64,000 bases of DNA from Bacteroidota bacterium (GCA_013285685.1 JABDHD010000005.1:1-64000); one strand, 5' to 3'; numbered from the stretch's first letter, positions 7,500-17,082 are shown. The notes: generated by a model from the letters alone, not told the origin. Numbers and translations are program-made.

Positions 7500-7676
7500 T
7501 GGTCAGTAGTGAATGGTGAGTGGTGAATGGTGAGTGGTGAACTGTGAGTGGTGAACTGTGAGTGGTCAATTGGGTATAATGAATAGAACTGGATTGACAC
7601 GCCACTACTTATAAATATACTACCGACCAATTGCCTCAATCCACTGACCGCTCAACACTGACCACTCACCACTCAC
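7500..7676. repeat. Opposed heptad arrays (GTGAGTG ... CACTCAC) in the rlmH 3' region
   Basis: From 7500 to about 7566 there are eight to nine GTGAATG/GTGAGTG/GTGAACT units. After a 50-base spacer, 7630-7676 contains CCACTGACCGCTCAACACTGACC and CCACTCACCACTCA in the opposite sense. Together they form a long imperfect hairpin next to the rlmH stop. A 65-codon frame through it is repeat-derived and not credible as a gene. Confidence 0.75.
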
Positions 7677-8146
7677 TCATGATGATAAGGTTCACCTTTA
7701 AGAATAGTAAAAGCCCGGTAAAGCTGCTCAACAAAAAACAGCCGCACCATTTGATGGGAAAACGTCATGGCGGAAAGGGAAATTTTATCATTTGCACGAT
7801 CATAAACGTCCCGGCTAAAACCAAACGGACCCCCTACAACAAAAACCAGGTGGTCGACCGATCCCAGCGCCTTTTTATCGATATATCCGGCAAATTGCTG
7901 AGAGGTAAGTTGCGTGCCATTTTCATCCAGCAGGATCATATGGTCAAGCGGCATTATTTTTTTGAGGATCAGCTCACCTTCTTTAACCTTTTGCTGTTCC
8001 TGGGTTAACGACCGGGCATTTTTCAATTCGTCCATCTCAACAACGGTTAACCGCGTGTAGTGTTTAAGCCGGGTAACATATTTGGCGATACCTTCTTTTA
8101 GCCAGGCCTCATCAGTTTTACCAACGGTGAGAAAAGTGATCTTCAT
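7673..8146 (-). CDS. rlmH: 23S rRNA (pseudouridine1915-N3)-methyltransferase RlmH
   Basis: A 157-residue SPOUT methyltransferase, the normal length for RlmH, which methylates pseudouridine 1915 in helix 69 of 23S rRNA using SAM. The signature FVVGGPFGFS forms the SAM-binding knot, and the conserved C-terminal LSAMTFSHQMVRLFFVEQLYRA followed by GEPYHHE is intact. The start MKITFLTVGKT is standard. The stop lies at the edge of a heptad-repeat array. It is divergent from the MutS-like gene, with a repeat-filled spacer between them. Confidence 0.97.
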   Translation of the reverse strand: MKITFLTVGKTDEAWLKEGIAKYVTRLKHYTRLTVVEMDELKNARSLTQEQQKVKEGELILKKIMPLDHMILLDENGTQLTSQQFAGYIDKKALGSVDHLVFVVGGPFGFSRDVYDRANDKISLSAMTFSHQMVRLFFVEQLYRAFTILKGEPYHHE

Positions 8147-8154
8147 TAGCTTTT

Positions 8155-8245
8155 AGTTGTTGAAATGTTGTAATGTTGCAAAGTTGGAATGTTAAAAACC
8201 GCGCATTCAAAAACCTTTCAACATTACAACATTTCAACCTTACAA
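8155..8245. repeat. Inverted octad-like repeat GTTGAAATGTTGTAATGTTG ... CAACATTACAACATTTCAAC
   Basis: The two arms (about 8156-8190 and 8214-8243) are near-complementary runs of TGTTGAAA/TGTTGTAA-like units separated by about 25 bases. The inverted repeat fills the spacer between the divergent rlmH and MutS-like genes and includes an in-frame ATG (8189) that should not be taken as the start of the latter. Confidence 0.7.
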
Positions 8246-8254
8246 CGAAATACC

Positions 8255-10099
8255 GTGGAAGAAAATATCCTTAAAGATTATACCGAACGTGCAAGCTATG
8301 CAGCGCAACAGGCTATTCAATACAAAAAACTGGCGGATACCTATTCCTTATACAGGCTTGGTGTATTTGGTTTATTTATCCTGGGTGTCGCGGTGGCCAT
8401 CAGCCTCAACGAAATGACGATCATTGTGCTGGCCTTTGCGGCGCTGGTCATTTGCTTTAGCTGGCTGGTAAAAAAACAATCGGGGTTTGACCGGCTGAAT
8501 ACCTACTGGCTGGATATTAAAAAAGTTAATGAAAACGAGATAGCCAGCATACTGGAAAGCGGTAATATGTACCCGGACGGAGCTGGTTTTGCCAATGAAA
8601 AACACTATTACACCTCCGACCTTGACATATTTGGCGGCAATTCGCTCTACCAGCTGATCAATCGCGCCGCTACAGCGGCAGGAATGTTAAAACTGGCGCA
8701 ATGGTTGGCCAAACCGGCGGATAAGGCTGCGATTTTAAGCCGGCAGGAGGCCATCAAAGAGATTGCCGCCAAAAACGACTGGAAAATTGAATTCCAGGCA
8801 TACCTGTTATTTTGCCTGAAACAAAACCGCGAGCAGGTGAAAAACCTGCTCGGCTATTTAAAAATACCGGTTGACCTGGAGGATGCCAAATGGTTAAAAA
8901 TATATTCGCAGGTGGCGCCGTGGCTTTTGCTGGCTTTAATCATCGCCAGCATTTTTTACCTGCCGGCACGCTACGCAGCCCCTTTGCTTGCCCTGGCGAA
9001 TTACCGTTTAGTGTCTTCAAAGGGTGACCGCATAAAAAAAGCCGACCTGATAGCCGGTAAAATAGGGGCAACCCTGGCACATTTTTCATCGGCATTTAAG
9101 GTAATTGAAGAACAAAACTGGCAAACCAGTTACAACCAGGCACTCTATTCAAAGATCAGGCCGGGCAATGGCGAAAATATCTCCGCAAAAATAGAAGAGC
9201 TTTCCCGGCTGATCGATAAGCTCAACTACCGGCTTAATCTGCTGGTCGGGTTTGTGTTGAATGTCTTTTTACTTTGGGATATCAGACAGATCATAGCCAT
9301 CGAGAAATGGAAAAAAAACAACCGGCAAAATTTTGACACCGCATTCGATGCCCTGGCGGAATTTGAAGCCCTGGTGAGTCTCTCCTCATTAGCCGTTAAT
9401 TACCCTGGCTGGTGCACCCCGGAAATCATCGACAGTGAGGCTTATACCTTAGTGGCAAAGGGCCTTGGCCATCCCCTTATCGGTGTCAAAAAACGCGTCG
9501 AAAATGATTTTGCGCTGGATAATACCTACCAAATCGACATCATCACCGGCTCAAACATGGCCGGCAAAAGCACTTTTTTACGCACCGTTGGTATTAACAC
9601 GGTACTTGCCCTTTGCGGCGCGCCGGTGTGCGCAAAAGAAATGAAAGTGTCGGTAATGACTATTCTTTCCTATATGCGCATTAAAGATTCGCTGAATGAA
9701 AGTACTTCGACTTTTAAAGCCGAGATTGACCGGCTGCAAATGCTGCTGAAGGCTGTTGAAGGCGAAGAAAAAATTTATTTCTTGATCGATGAAATGCTGC
9801 GCGGTACCAATTCGGCCGATAAATACCTGGGTTCAAAAGCGGTTATTGAGCGGCTGATCGCTAAAAAAGCAGTTGGTATTGTGGCTACACATGATTTGCA
9901 GATAGCAGAGCTGGAAAAAAGCTATCCCGAATATATCCGCAATTTTTACTTTGATATCCAGGTTAAAAATGGCGAAATGCTTTTTGATTACAAGATCAAA
10001 GACGGCGAGTGTAAAACCTTTAATGCTTCCTTACTATTGGAGCAAATAGGTATCCACGTAAACGAAGCGGGCGAACCAAAAAGCAAAAACCGGGGTTGA
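8255..10099 (+). CDS. Membrane-anchored MutS-like ATPase
   Basis: A protein of about 614 residues when started at GTG 8255; the ATG at 8189 lies in a repeat and adds only repeat-derived residues. It has two N-terminal membrane helices (GVFGLFILGVAVAISL and TIIVLAFAALVICFSWLV), a MutS lever/core-like helical region with a further hydrophobic pair (WLLLALIIASIFYLPA) and a helix near LLVGFVLNVFLLW, then a MutS ATPase domain: Walker A GSNMAGKST, signature SLNESTSTFKAEIDRL, Walker B YFLIDEMLRGTN and the TH of IVATHDLQIAELE. The mismatch-recognition domain I is missing. It is therefore not a canonical MutS; it may act on DNA or another partner at the membrane. Its role is unknown. Confidence 0.85.
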   Translation: MEENILKDYTERASYAAQQAIQYKKLADTYSLYRLGVFGLFILGVAVAISLNEMTIIVLAFAALVICFSWLVKKQSGFDRLNTYWLDIKKVNENEIASILESGNMYPDGAGFANEKHYYTSDLDIFGGNSLYQLINRAATAAGMLKLAQWLAKPADKAAILSRQEAIKEIAAKNDWKIEFQAYLLFCLKQNREQVKNLLGYLKIPVDLEDAKWLKIYSQVAPWLLLALIIASIFYLPARYAAPLLALANYRLVSSKGDRIKKADLIAGKIGATLAHFSSAFKVIEEQNWQTSYNQALYSKIRPGNGENISAKIEELSRLIDKLNYRLNLLVGFVLNVFLLWDIRQIIAIEKWKKNNRQNFDTAFDALAEFEALVSLSSLAVNYPGWCTPEIIDSEAYTLVAKGLGHPLIGVKKRVENDFALDNTYQIDIITGSNMAGKSTFLRTVGINTVLALCGAPVCAKEMKVSVMTILSYMRIKDSLNESTSTFKAEIDRLQMLLKAVEGEEKIYFLIDEMLRGTNSADKYLGSKAVIERLIAKKAVGIVATHDLQIAELEKSYPEYIRNFYFDIQVKNGEMLFDYKIKDGECKTFNASLLLEQIGIHVNEAGEPKSKNRG

Positions 10100-10159
10100 T
10101 CGCTCTATCCCGGCTCTTACTTTTTTATCTTGTTTCTTTAATCTCGGTTCCTGGCTCTA

Positions 10160-12664
10160 TTAACGACCACCACCACCGGCGCCGCCTATGCCCTGGTCGC
10201 CTTGTTTTTCTTCATCAGTATCGCCTTTCTTTTGCTGCGGATTAGCAAACTTGAGCTTACCAAAGCTATAGCTAAATGTTAAGCCCACTGACCGGAACGG
10301 GAACCCGAAACGGCTGCTCTGCACAAAACCCGGGCTCGATGCATACGAGTTGAAATATTTATACTTCTCGAACGGTTCCAGGGTGTTGATACCAATGGAA
10401 GCCTTTTTCTTCATGATCTGCTTCCTTACGCCTACACCAAATATGCTGAACGAAGGACTCGATCCCTGCAAAGTATAACGTGCTGAGTTTTCTACCGCAA
10501 ACATTTCAGCAATCCAGCCGCTGTCGAAATTAACCGATGCGCTTAGGAAAATATTGTACTGCACCTTGGTGGCGGTGTTGGTAAAATAATAAGCATACTG
10601 CGCGTACGGAGTAGGATTATAGGTATACACGTTAACATTGGTGCGCAGCGTAAGCACTTTTATTGGGTTAACGGAAGTGAAAAAGTTAAAACCGAAAGAA
10701 TTATTCATGTCCGCATTATGGAATTGTGTCAAGGTACCAATCAGCGTGTCCACCTTGATCGGCGCGGCAATACTTTCGATCACGTTGGTAATGTGCCTGT
10801 AATACACGGAAGCATTTACCAGCGATGACTTGATAAAAGTATTGTAGTTCAATTCGATAGTTTGCGAAACTTCCGGCGACAAATCGACATTACCTTCAGA
10901 TTGAGCGAGGATGTTTGATTTGTTTAAGTAGGGATCCAAAAATTGGTAGCTTGGCCGGGTTATGCGCTTGCTGTAGCTCAATTTAAGTGTTTGAGTTGAC
11001 GAAAGCTGTTTTTGAATGGTCAAACTCGGGATGAATATCTGGTAATCGGTGCTGAAAGGCATTAGCCCCTGGTCGCCTGCGCTTGACGGGAAACCTGCGA
11101 TGTCAGTATTCTCAAACCGTCCGCCGGCTAAAATCGACCAGCTTTTTGGCAGCGTAAAGGTCAATACCGTATACGCGGCGGTAACCTCCTGGTGGTAATC
11201 ATAAACGCTTGAATTAAGCGGGTCATAAACAAAATCGTTGCCCGAAGGATCGAACACCTCGTTGTCAGCACTAAGCCTTCTGATAATTTCCTTGCCGCCG
11301 GCCTCAACCTTCAATAGTTTGCTCACCGGGTTTGTATAATCAGCCTGCAAAGTGTATTCATTATTGGTACCGTTAATATTTTCCTGGGAATTTGGTTCCT
11401 TTTGTGGTGTAAAACGGTCGGTGAAATCGGTTACGATATCACTTTGGCTCCACTCGCCCGAAAAGACGATGTTATGCCCGTCTTTTTTAAACTTGTGCGT
11501 ATAGTCCATAGTCCAGTCAAATCCACCAAAGGAGTTGTGGCTGTAACCATTGGCAGTGTACGAGTAGGTGGAATCCGGGTTGGTTAGAAAATTCGCAGTG
11601 CTGTGATCGCTTGTGTTAATAGAAGTTGTATTAAATCCGCCTTTTGTATAGCGAAAAGTTGAGGTGATATCATTAAAAGCATTGAACGAATAGGATGCAG
11701 TAGCCGAACTGATGCTGGCATAACGCTTTACCAGGCTTGTACCGTCCGACGTTTGCGATATCGGGTTGGTTCTGCCGGTGAAATCCTGGCTAAAATCGCT
11801 GATGGAAGTTTGCGGCCAGGTGAGGTTACCGCCGGCGTTAACAGACAAGCTAAACCTGTTTTTATTATAGTTAAGGTTGAAGTTGCCATTGTTTTGACGC
11901 GTGCCGAAACCGCCGCTAACCGACCCGCTTATCCCGGAAATATTGGATGACTTGGTAATAATATTAAGGATACCTGCCGAGCCTTCAGCATCGTATTTAG
12001 CCGAGGGTGAAGTGATCACTTCAATCGATTTGATTTGGTCGGCAGGGATGCTCTTCAATACATCCGATAAACTCGCCGCAGTAGCGCCCGAAGGTTTGCC
12101 ATTGATCAAAACCTTAACGTTTTGGTCGCCCCGGATGGCTACGTTGCCATTCAGGTCGACGGATACCATCGGAACCTTTTGCAGTACGTCGCTTGCGTTT
12201 CCGCCTGCGGACGTGAGATCCTTTTCGGCATTGTAAACGATTTTGTCGATATGGTTTTCAATAAGCGCCGCCTGGCCGGTAATTTTTACTTCCTTTAGGG
12301 ATTTAGCTCCGGGGGAAACAATGATCGAGCCAACGTTATTGTCGGGCTTTTTAGCGGTAGTCGTAAAGGGTCCCACTGTTTTAGTTGGGTAGCCAATATA
12401 AGTGATTACCAGGTTATAACTGCCCGGCTTTACACCGTCCAGTTTAAAATTCCCCTTTTCGTCGCTGATGGCGCCTGTAATGGGCGCTTTGCCGCCGGCC
12501 CGGTATAAACCTACCGAAGCGTAGTCAAGCGGTTGTTTGGTTACGGAGTCGACAAGTGTACCGGATATTTTACCCACAATGTCAGACCCGCCGCCCACGC
12601 CAAATTGTGCCTTCGCCGTGATGAAAGAACATAAAATTGCAAAAAGTATATAAAAACGTTTCAT
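10160..12664 (-). CDS. TonB-dependent receptor-like outer membrane beta-barrel protein
   Basis: About 834 residues from ATG 12664 (MKRFYILFAILCSFITAKAQ, a clear signal peptide); a TTG six codons upstream is a weaker start. Order of parts: signal peptide, carboxypeptidase-regulatory-like domain (SGTLVDSVTKQPLDYASVGLY), plug domain (LQKVPMVSVDLNGNVAIRGD, VLINGKPSG, SIEVITSPSAKYDAEGSAGI), then a beta-barrel of the OMP_b-brl_3 type with the conserved LKLSYSKRITRPSYQFLDPY. It ends in a Gly-rich tail. Such proteins import large or scarce compounds with TonB energy, or act in surface transport. No SusD-type partner is adjacent, so a ligand cannot be inferred. Confidence 0.92.
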   Translation of the reverse strand: MKRFYILFAILCSFITAKAQFGVGGGSDIVGKISGTLVDSVTKQPLDYASVGLYRAGGKAPITGAISDEKGNFKLDGVKPGSYNLVITYIGYPTKTVGPFTTTAKKPDNNVGSIIVSPGAKSLKEVKITGQAALIENHIDKIVYNAEKDLTSAGGNASDVLQKVPMVSVDLNGNVAIRGDQNVKVLINGKPSGATAASLSDVLKSIPADQIKSIEVITSPSAKYDAEGSAGILNIITKSSNISGISGSVSGGFGTRQNNGNFNLNYNKNRFSLSVNAGGNLTWPQTSISDFSQDFTGRTNPISQTSDGTSLVKRYASISSATASYSFNAFNDITSTFRYTKGGFNTTSINTSDHSTANFLTNPDSTYSYTANGYSHNSFGGFDWTMDYTHKFKKDGHNIVFSGEWSQSDIVTDFTDRFTPQKEPNSQENINGTNNEYTLQADYTNPVSKLLKVEAGGKEIIRRLSADNEVFDPSGNDFVYDPLNSSVYDYHQEVTAAYTVLTFTLPKSWSILAGGRFENTDIAGFPSSAGDQGLMPFSTDYQIFIPSLTIQKQLSSTQTLKLSYSKRITRPSYQFLDPYLNKSNILAQSEGNVDLSPEVSQTIELNYNTFIKSSLVNASVYYRHITNVIESIAAPIKVDTLIGTLTQFHNADMNNSFGFNFFTSVNPIKVLTLRTNVNVYTYNPTPYAQYAYYFTNTATKVQYNIFLSASVNFDSGWIAEMFAVENSARYTLQGSSPSFSIFGVGVRKQIMKKKASIGINTLEPFEKYKYFNSYASSPGFVQSSRFGFPFRSVGLTFSYSFGKLKFANPQQKKGDTDEEKQGDQGIGGAGGGGR

Positions 12665-13269
12665 TTCTCGTGATTTTTCCAATTGGAGGCGAAAATACTT
12701 GAAATGTTACACGCTTAAAGACAAAATTTTGTCATTGGATTGCAATTGGTCGTTCAATGTCGTTGACTTAAGAGTACCCTAAAAAAGCAAGAAGCTAAAG
12801 TCCTCTCCTTTGGAGAGCACGTGTTTAGCGATTGATAACTGTGAAATATGGAGTTATATTTAGTTGGTAGTGTGAGCGTTATGATAGCTCCCCTCTCGAG
12901 AGGGGGTGCGCTGGGATTGCGTTGTGGCGGGGGTGTGTTAACCGACATATCCAATAACACACCCCTCCACCCCTCTCAAGAGGGGAACCGACGAAGGAGC
13001 TCATGGATGCCTATAAAAAACAAATTATAACATCCATAATCGCACTGCCCTCCGCTTTTTGGTAACCCTTTTCATTTTTTTTATTCGCTAAACACATACT
13101 TTGGAGAAAATTTAAGTGAGGCGAAAATGCCAGGCGAACCCTTAAGTCACCGACATTGATTGGTCATTGGTCATTGGTCATTGGTAGTGCTATTGATCCT
13201 TGGACCGATTAGGAGTAACCCGATTTTGAAACAGTAATTATCCGAAAACGCACCAATGACTAATGACTA
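12665..13269. other. Intergenic region with several dispersed palindromes
   Basis: Between two leftward genes. It holds a GCTAAAGTC-CTCTCC-GGAGAG unit at about 12793-12826 (the family also found inside leuS), CCCCTCTCGAGAGGGGG at 12890-12906 and CCCCTCTCAAGAGGGG at 12971-12986 enclosing a GGGGGTGTGTTA / TAACACACCCC inverted pair, and three GGTCATT heptads at 13159-13184. No convincing open reading frame is present. Confidence 0.75.
12890..12986. repeat. Nested palindromic element (CCCCTCTCGAGAGGGG / GTGTGTTA-TAACACAC)
   Basis: Two short C4TCTC/GAGAG4 palindromes flank an inverted pair GGGGTGTGTTA and TAACACACCCC. The whole block could fold into a multi-branched hairpin. No transposase or target duplication is visible. 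Confidence 0.65.
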
Positions 13270-16173
13270 TCAAATCACGATGTTGACGATTCTTCCTTTA
13301 ACGACGATGACCTTTTTGGGGGCTTTATGATCAATATATTTTTGAACGTCGGCATTACCTAAAACAAAGGCTTCAACCGCGGAAGGCTCAAAGTTTAACG
13401 GGATATTCAGGTTCATCCTGGTTTTACCGTTTACCGAAATGGGGTAGGCAAACTCATCTTCAACCAGGTACTCGGGGTTGAATTTCGGATAAGGCACATA
13501 CGATAGCGTTCCGGCCTGGTGGCCCAGCATGGTCCATAACTCTTCGCATATATGCGGTGCATAGGGTGAAAGTACGACTACCAGGTCGGTCAAAATCGCC
13601 CTGTTGTTGCATTTCAGGTCGGTCAATTCATTTACGGCGATCATAAAGCTCGATACCGAAGTATTGAACGAAAACCGCTCGATGTCTTCCTCAACCTTCC
13701 GGATGATCTTATGCAGCGATTTTAGCTCTTGTTTGGTGGGTTCCGCATCCACAACGCTAAAGTTGAGTTTGTCATCATGGAAAAGCTTCCAGAATTTACG
13801 CAGGAATTTAAAAACACCTTCGATGCCATTCGTATTCCAGGGTTTACTTTGCTCCAGCGGGCCTAAAAACATTTCATACATGCGCAGGGTATCGGCGCCG
13901 TAACGGTTAGCTATATCGTCAGGATTAACGACATTATAATACCGTTTGGACATTTTTTCAACCTCAAATCCGCAGACGTATTTCCCATTTTCAAGTATAA
14001 ATTCTGCGTTCTCAAATTCGGGCCGCCACTCTTTAAATTTCTTAATATCCAGAATGTCGTTTTCAACAATGTTGACGTCTACATGCAAAGGCGAAGTTTG
14101 ATACTGATTTCTGAAAGCGTGCGAAACGAATGTGTTGGTACCACGCCCCAGGTCGTCAATCAGCCGGTAAACCAGGTTTGATCTGCCCTGTATCATGCCC
14201 TGGTTGATCAATTTTTTAAACGGCTCTTCTTCGGGCGCCAGGTTCATATCTTTTAAAAACTTGTTCCAGAAACGGCTGTACAGCAAATGCCCCGTGGCAT
14301 GCTCACTGCCGCCTATGTACAGGTCGACATCCTTCCAGTAATCGATCGCTTCTTTCGAGGCAAAGGCATCATCGTTATCGGCATCCATATAGCGGTACCA
14401 GTACCAGCTGCTGCCGGCCCAGCCAGGCATGGTGGAAAGTTCGTATTCGTAGACCACGGGTTCAGCCCCCTCTAAATCTCCTCCGCCAATTGGCGGAGAG
14501 ACTTTAGCCGAGCCACGGGCTTTACCAGATGCCAGGTGGTACCCCCAGCCCTTTGCCCTCGCTAACGGCGGCTCTCCGCTTTCTGTTGGCAAATATTTAT
14601 CAACTTCAGGCAAAATGAGCGGCAGCTCTTGCTCATCAATCAAATAAGGCAACCCATCCTTAAAATAAACCGGCACTGGCTCGCCCCAGTAACGCTGGCG
14701 CCCAAAAATGGCGTCGCGCATGCGATAATTGATCTTCGCCTTGCCGGCGCCCATCTCTTCCAGTTTGGCAATAAGGGCAGTCGTCGCTTCCTTATAATTC
14801 ATGCCATTGATAAAGCCGGAATTGATATAGCGGCCTTCTTTCGTCGGATCGGCTTCTTTTTCGATGTTTTGGATATCTATGATCGGGACGATCGGCAAAT
14901 CATAATGTTTGGCAAACAAATAATCACGCTGGTCCCCCGAGGGGACAGCCATCACCGCGCCGGTGCCGTAGCCCGCCAAAACATAATCTGCAATCCAGAC
15001 CGGTATTTTTTCGTCGTTAAGCGGGTTTATCGCATAGCTGCCAGTAAAAGCGCCCGATACGGTTTTCGCATCGGCCATCCGCTCCAGCTCGGATTTCTTT
15101 TTGCTTTGCGCGATATATCTTTCGATGACCTTTTTTTGCTCAGCGGTAGTCAATGAAGGCACAAGTTCATGCTCCGGGGCCAAAACCAGGAAGGTCGCAC
15201 CGAAAATGGTATCTACCCGCGTTGTGAAAACTTCAATGATTTCGGATGTCGGAATTTCGGCGTCGGATTTTTCAGAATTCCGAAATTGAAAATCCGACAT
15301 CCGAAATTTCACTAATGCGCCCACGCTTTTTCCTATCCAGTTCCTTTGCATTTCCTTCAAAGGCTCCGGCCAGTCAATCGTATCCAGCCCACTAAGCAGG
15401 CGACCGGCGTATGCCGTAATGCGCATGCTCCATTGCATCATTTTTTTTTGCTCAACCGGGAAACCGCCGCGTTCGCTAAAGCCGTCTTTTACTTCATCAT
15501 TGGCCAATACAGTGCCCAAAGCGGCGCACCAGTTAACCGTACTTTCGCGCAGATAGGTAAGGCGATATTTTAACAGTTCAGTCTGTTGATCACGGTAACT
15601 CAATGTTTTCCATTCTTCGGCGCTGAAACTCAAGACATCATCATCGCACACAGCATTCACACCTGCGGAACCATTTTGCTCAAAATGCCTGACCAAACTA
15701 TCAATTGGCTCCGCTTTGTCAGTTTGGTTATTATACCACGAATCGAAAAGCTGCATGAATATCCATTGCGTCCATTTGTAATAATCGGGCGAACTGGTGC
15801 GAACCTCCCTGCTCCAGTCAAACGAAAAACCTAATTGGTCCAGTTGACGGCGGTAGGTGCTGATGTTGGTTTCGGTGGTGATGGCCGGGTGCTGCCCGGT
15901 TTGTATGGCATATTGCTCGGCCGGCAGCCCAAAGCTATCATAGCCCATCGGGTGAAGCACATTAAAGCCCTTCAGCCTTTTGTAACGGGCAAAAATATCG
16001 GAAGCAATATAGCCAAGCGGATGACCTACATGCAAGCCTGCGCCCGAAGGATAGGGAAACATGTCGAGCACATAATATTTTGGTTTAGAGGAATTATTTT
16101 CTGCTTTAAAAGTTTCATTTTCAGCCCAAAACCTTTGCCACTTTTTCTCTATATCTTTAAATTGATAATCCAT
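13270..16173 (-). CDS. leuS: Leucyl-tRNA synthetase
   Basis: A 967-residue class I synthetase that charges tRNA-Leu. The HIGH-type motif is LHVGH (residues 47-51, in [14 protein letters not shown]) and the KMSKR loop is at 740-744. The CP1 editing domain is present, with [18 protein letters not shown] and [15 protein letters not shown], and the C-terminal anticodon-binding region ends normally. Two segments look foreign: residues about 291-311 ([20 protein letters not shown]) and about 551-570 ([19 protein letters not shown]). Each is encoded by a palindromic sequence of a kind also found between genes in this window. Both are in frame and the catalytic motifs are intact, so the enzyme is probably active. 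It is an essential single gene here with no operon partner. Confidence 0.97.
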   Translation of the reverse strand: MDYQFKDIEKKWQRFWAENETFKAENNSSKPKYYVLDMFPYPSGAGLHVGHPLGYIASDIFARYKRLKGFNVLHPMGYDSFGLPAEQYAIQTGQHPAITTETNISTYRRQLDQLGFSFDWSREVRTSSPDYYKWTQWIFMQLFDSWYNNQTDKAEPIDSLVRHFEQNGSAGVNAVCDDDVLSFSAEEWKTLSYRDQQTELLKYRLTYLRESTVNWCAALGTVLANDEVKDGFSERGGFPVEQKKMMQWSMRITAYAGRLLSGLDTIDWPEPLKEMQRNWIGKSVGALVKFRMSDFQFRNSEKSDAEIPTSEIIEVFTTRVDTIFGATFLVLAPEHELVPSLTTAEQKKVIERYIAQSKKKSELERMADAKTVSGAFTGSYAINPLNDEKIPVWIADYVLAGYGTGAVMAVPSGDQRDYLFAKHYDLPIVPIIDIQNIEKEADPTKEGRYINSGFINGMNYKEATTALIAKLEEMGAGKAKINYRMRDAIFGRQRYWGEPVPVYFKDGLPYLIDEQELPLILPEVDKYLPTESGEPPLARAKGWGYHLASGKARGSAKVSPPIGGGDLEGAEPVVYEYELSTMPGWAGSSWYWYRYMDADNDDAFASKEAIDYWKDVDLYIGGSEHATGHLLYSRFWNKFLKDMNLAPEEEPFKKLINQGMIQGRSNLVYRLIDDLGRGTNTFVSHAFRNQYQTSPLHVDVNIVENDILDIKKFKEWRPEFENAEFILENGKYVCGFEVEKMSKRYYNVVNPDDIANRYGADTLRMYEMFLGPLEQSKPWNTNGIEGVFKFLRKFWKLFHDDKLNFSVVDAEPTKQELKSLHKIIRKVEEDIERFSFNTSVSSFMIAVNELTDLKCNNRAILTDLVVVLSPYAPHICEELWTMLGHQAGTLSYVPYPKFNPEYLVEDEFAYPISVNGKTRMNLNIPLNFEPSAVEAFVLGNADVQKYIDHKAPKKVIVVKGRIVNIVI
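14464..14510. repeat. Palindromic repeat inserted in frame in leuS (second site)
   Basis: Contains the 18-base palindrome CTCCGCCAATTGGCGGAG at 14481-14498 flanked by CCCCTCTAAATCTC on the left and AGACTTTAGC on the right. On the coding strand it reads GCTAAAGTCTCTCC...GGAGATTTAGAGGGG, the same plan as the intergenic unit at 12793-12826 (GCTAAAGTCCTCTCC). It encodes leuS residues about 555-570, next to the catalytic-domain stretch [20 protein letters not shown]. Confidence 0.8.
15239..15307. repeat. Palindromic repeat inserted in frame in leuS (first site)
   Basis: A perfect 15-base inverted repeat, ATTTCGGATGTCGGA at 15239-15253 and TCCGACATCCGAAAT at 15293-15307, encloses a second pair AATTTCGG (15253-15260) and CCGAAATT (15280-15287). 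TTTCGGATT-type units also fill the spacer at 34766-34800. The segment encodes residues about 290-311 at the entry to the editing domain. Confidence 0.85.
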
Positions 16174-16243
16174 TTCTATCGTTCCGCATATAAGCCCGCG
16201 AAATTAAGAAAATCTCTATTAGTTTGGTAGTTTATCCGTTTTT

Positions 16244-16366
16244 AGTTCATTGGGTCATTGGTTCATTAGTTCATTAGTTCATTGGTTCATTAGTTCATTA
16301 GTTCATTAGTTCATTAGTTCATTAGTTCACTGGTTCATTAGTTCACTGGTTCATTAGTTCATTAGT
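16244..16366. repeat. Octad tandem array TTCATTAG
   Basis: About fifteen tandem eight-base units GTTCATTA with GTTCATTG and GTTCACTG variants, between leuS and the small phosphatase gene. Reading on the coding (minus) strand gives TAATGAAC units. Shorter arrays of the same unit precede permease genes at 44-52 kb. Confidence 0.9.
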
Positions 16367-16403
16367 ATGTCGCTCTGCGATCCTTTACAACTTATTACAA
16401 CCT

Positions 16404-16856
16404 TTACAACTTTTTCCCCAACATCTCCATGCTGTCCTCAATAAACTGGTCCCACACGGCGTCCGGCTGCCAAACATCTTCAATAAACGCGTGCATGGCA
16501 TCTTTATCCAGTTTTCCGGCTGCGAGCAGGTACAGCCCGGTAAAAACCGAGGCCCTGTAATTCGCGGCACAGTGAACAAGTACTTTATCATTTTGGTGCC
16601 GATCCATAATTTCTATAAATGCTGAAAGCTCCTCCGTCTTCGGGTCTTCAAATAAAACAGGGATATGGTAATATTGCATTCCAAGCCCGCGGACGGAAGC
16701 TGCCTCGTCTTTCAGTGCGTATTTGGCGTCAGTTAAGCCCAAATTGATTACGAGGGTATAATCATTGGCAGCAATGGCGGGCAACTGCCCCTCACGCGGC
16801 TGACCCGAACAGGCGAGTAAGCCTGAAACCTGCTGAAAATTGTATATTGAAGTCAT
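16404..16856 (-). CDS. Protein-tyrosine-phosphatase-like protein
   Basis: This 150-residue cytoplasmic protein resembles small dual-specificity phosphatases. The nucleophile loop is VHCAANYRAS, with Cys96 and Arg101. Only four residues separate Cys and Arg, whereas the canonical loop is Cys-x5-Arg; HCxANxRxS loops occur in a distinct family, from memory. An upstream conserved segment (SGQPREGQLPAIAANDYTLVINL) matches that family too. A general-acid Asp may be in LFEDPKTEEL. Activity as a tyrosine phosphatase is unproven. It stands between repeat-filled spacers without an obvious partner. Confidence 0.75.
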   Translation of the reverse strand: MTSIYNFQQVSGLLACSGQPREGQLPAIAANDYTLVINLGLTDAKYALKDEAASVRGLGMQYYHIPVLFEDPKTEELSAFIEIMDRHQNDKVLVHCAANYRASVFTGLYLLAAGKLDKDAMHAFIEDVWQPDAVWDQFIEDSMEMLGKKL

Positions 16857-17082
16857 GATGTAATTAATAAACGAGTAAAATTCAATGGGTTGCGAAACAA
16901 ATCGATAACAGATGGCAGATGATTTTGCCCATATTTAATATAAAGGAAACCGCGAATTACTCAACGGTTAAATTTTAGAGAAAAAACGCTTTTTTTAAAA
17001 TTTATTTTAAAAAAAAAGGAATCCTTTAAGTAGATTTAATCCGATAAGATAAATTATTTACCGCACTAAAACTACGCACAAA

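Noticed and set aside
7442-7639. 65-codon minus-strand frame after rlmH
   Set aside because: Mostly translated heptad repeat (HSPFTTHSSPLT-like).
8189-8254. ATG-initiated N-terminal extension of the MutS-like gene
   Set aside because: Encoded by the inverted octad repeat; the GTG at 8255 begins the conserved-looking protein.
12754-13030. Short frames in the spacer between the receptor gene and leuS
   Set aside because: Consist of translated palindromic repeats.
16244-16366. Possible CRISPR-like array
   Set aside because: Units are only eight bases and directly tandem with no unique spacers; no cas genes.
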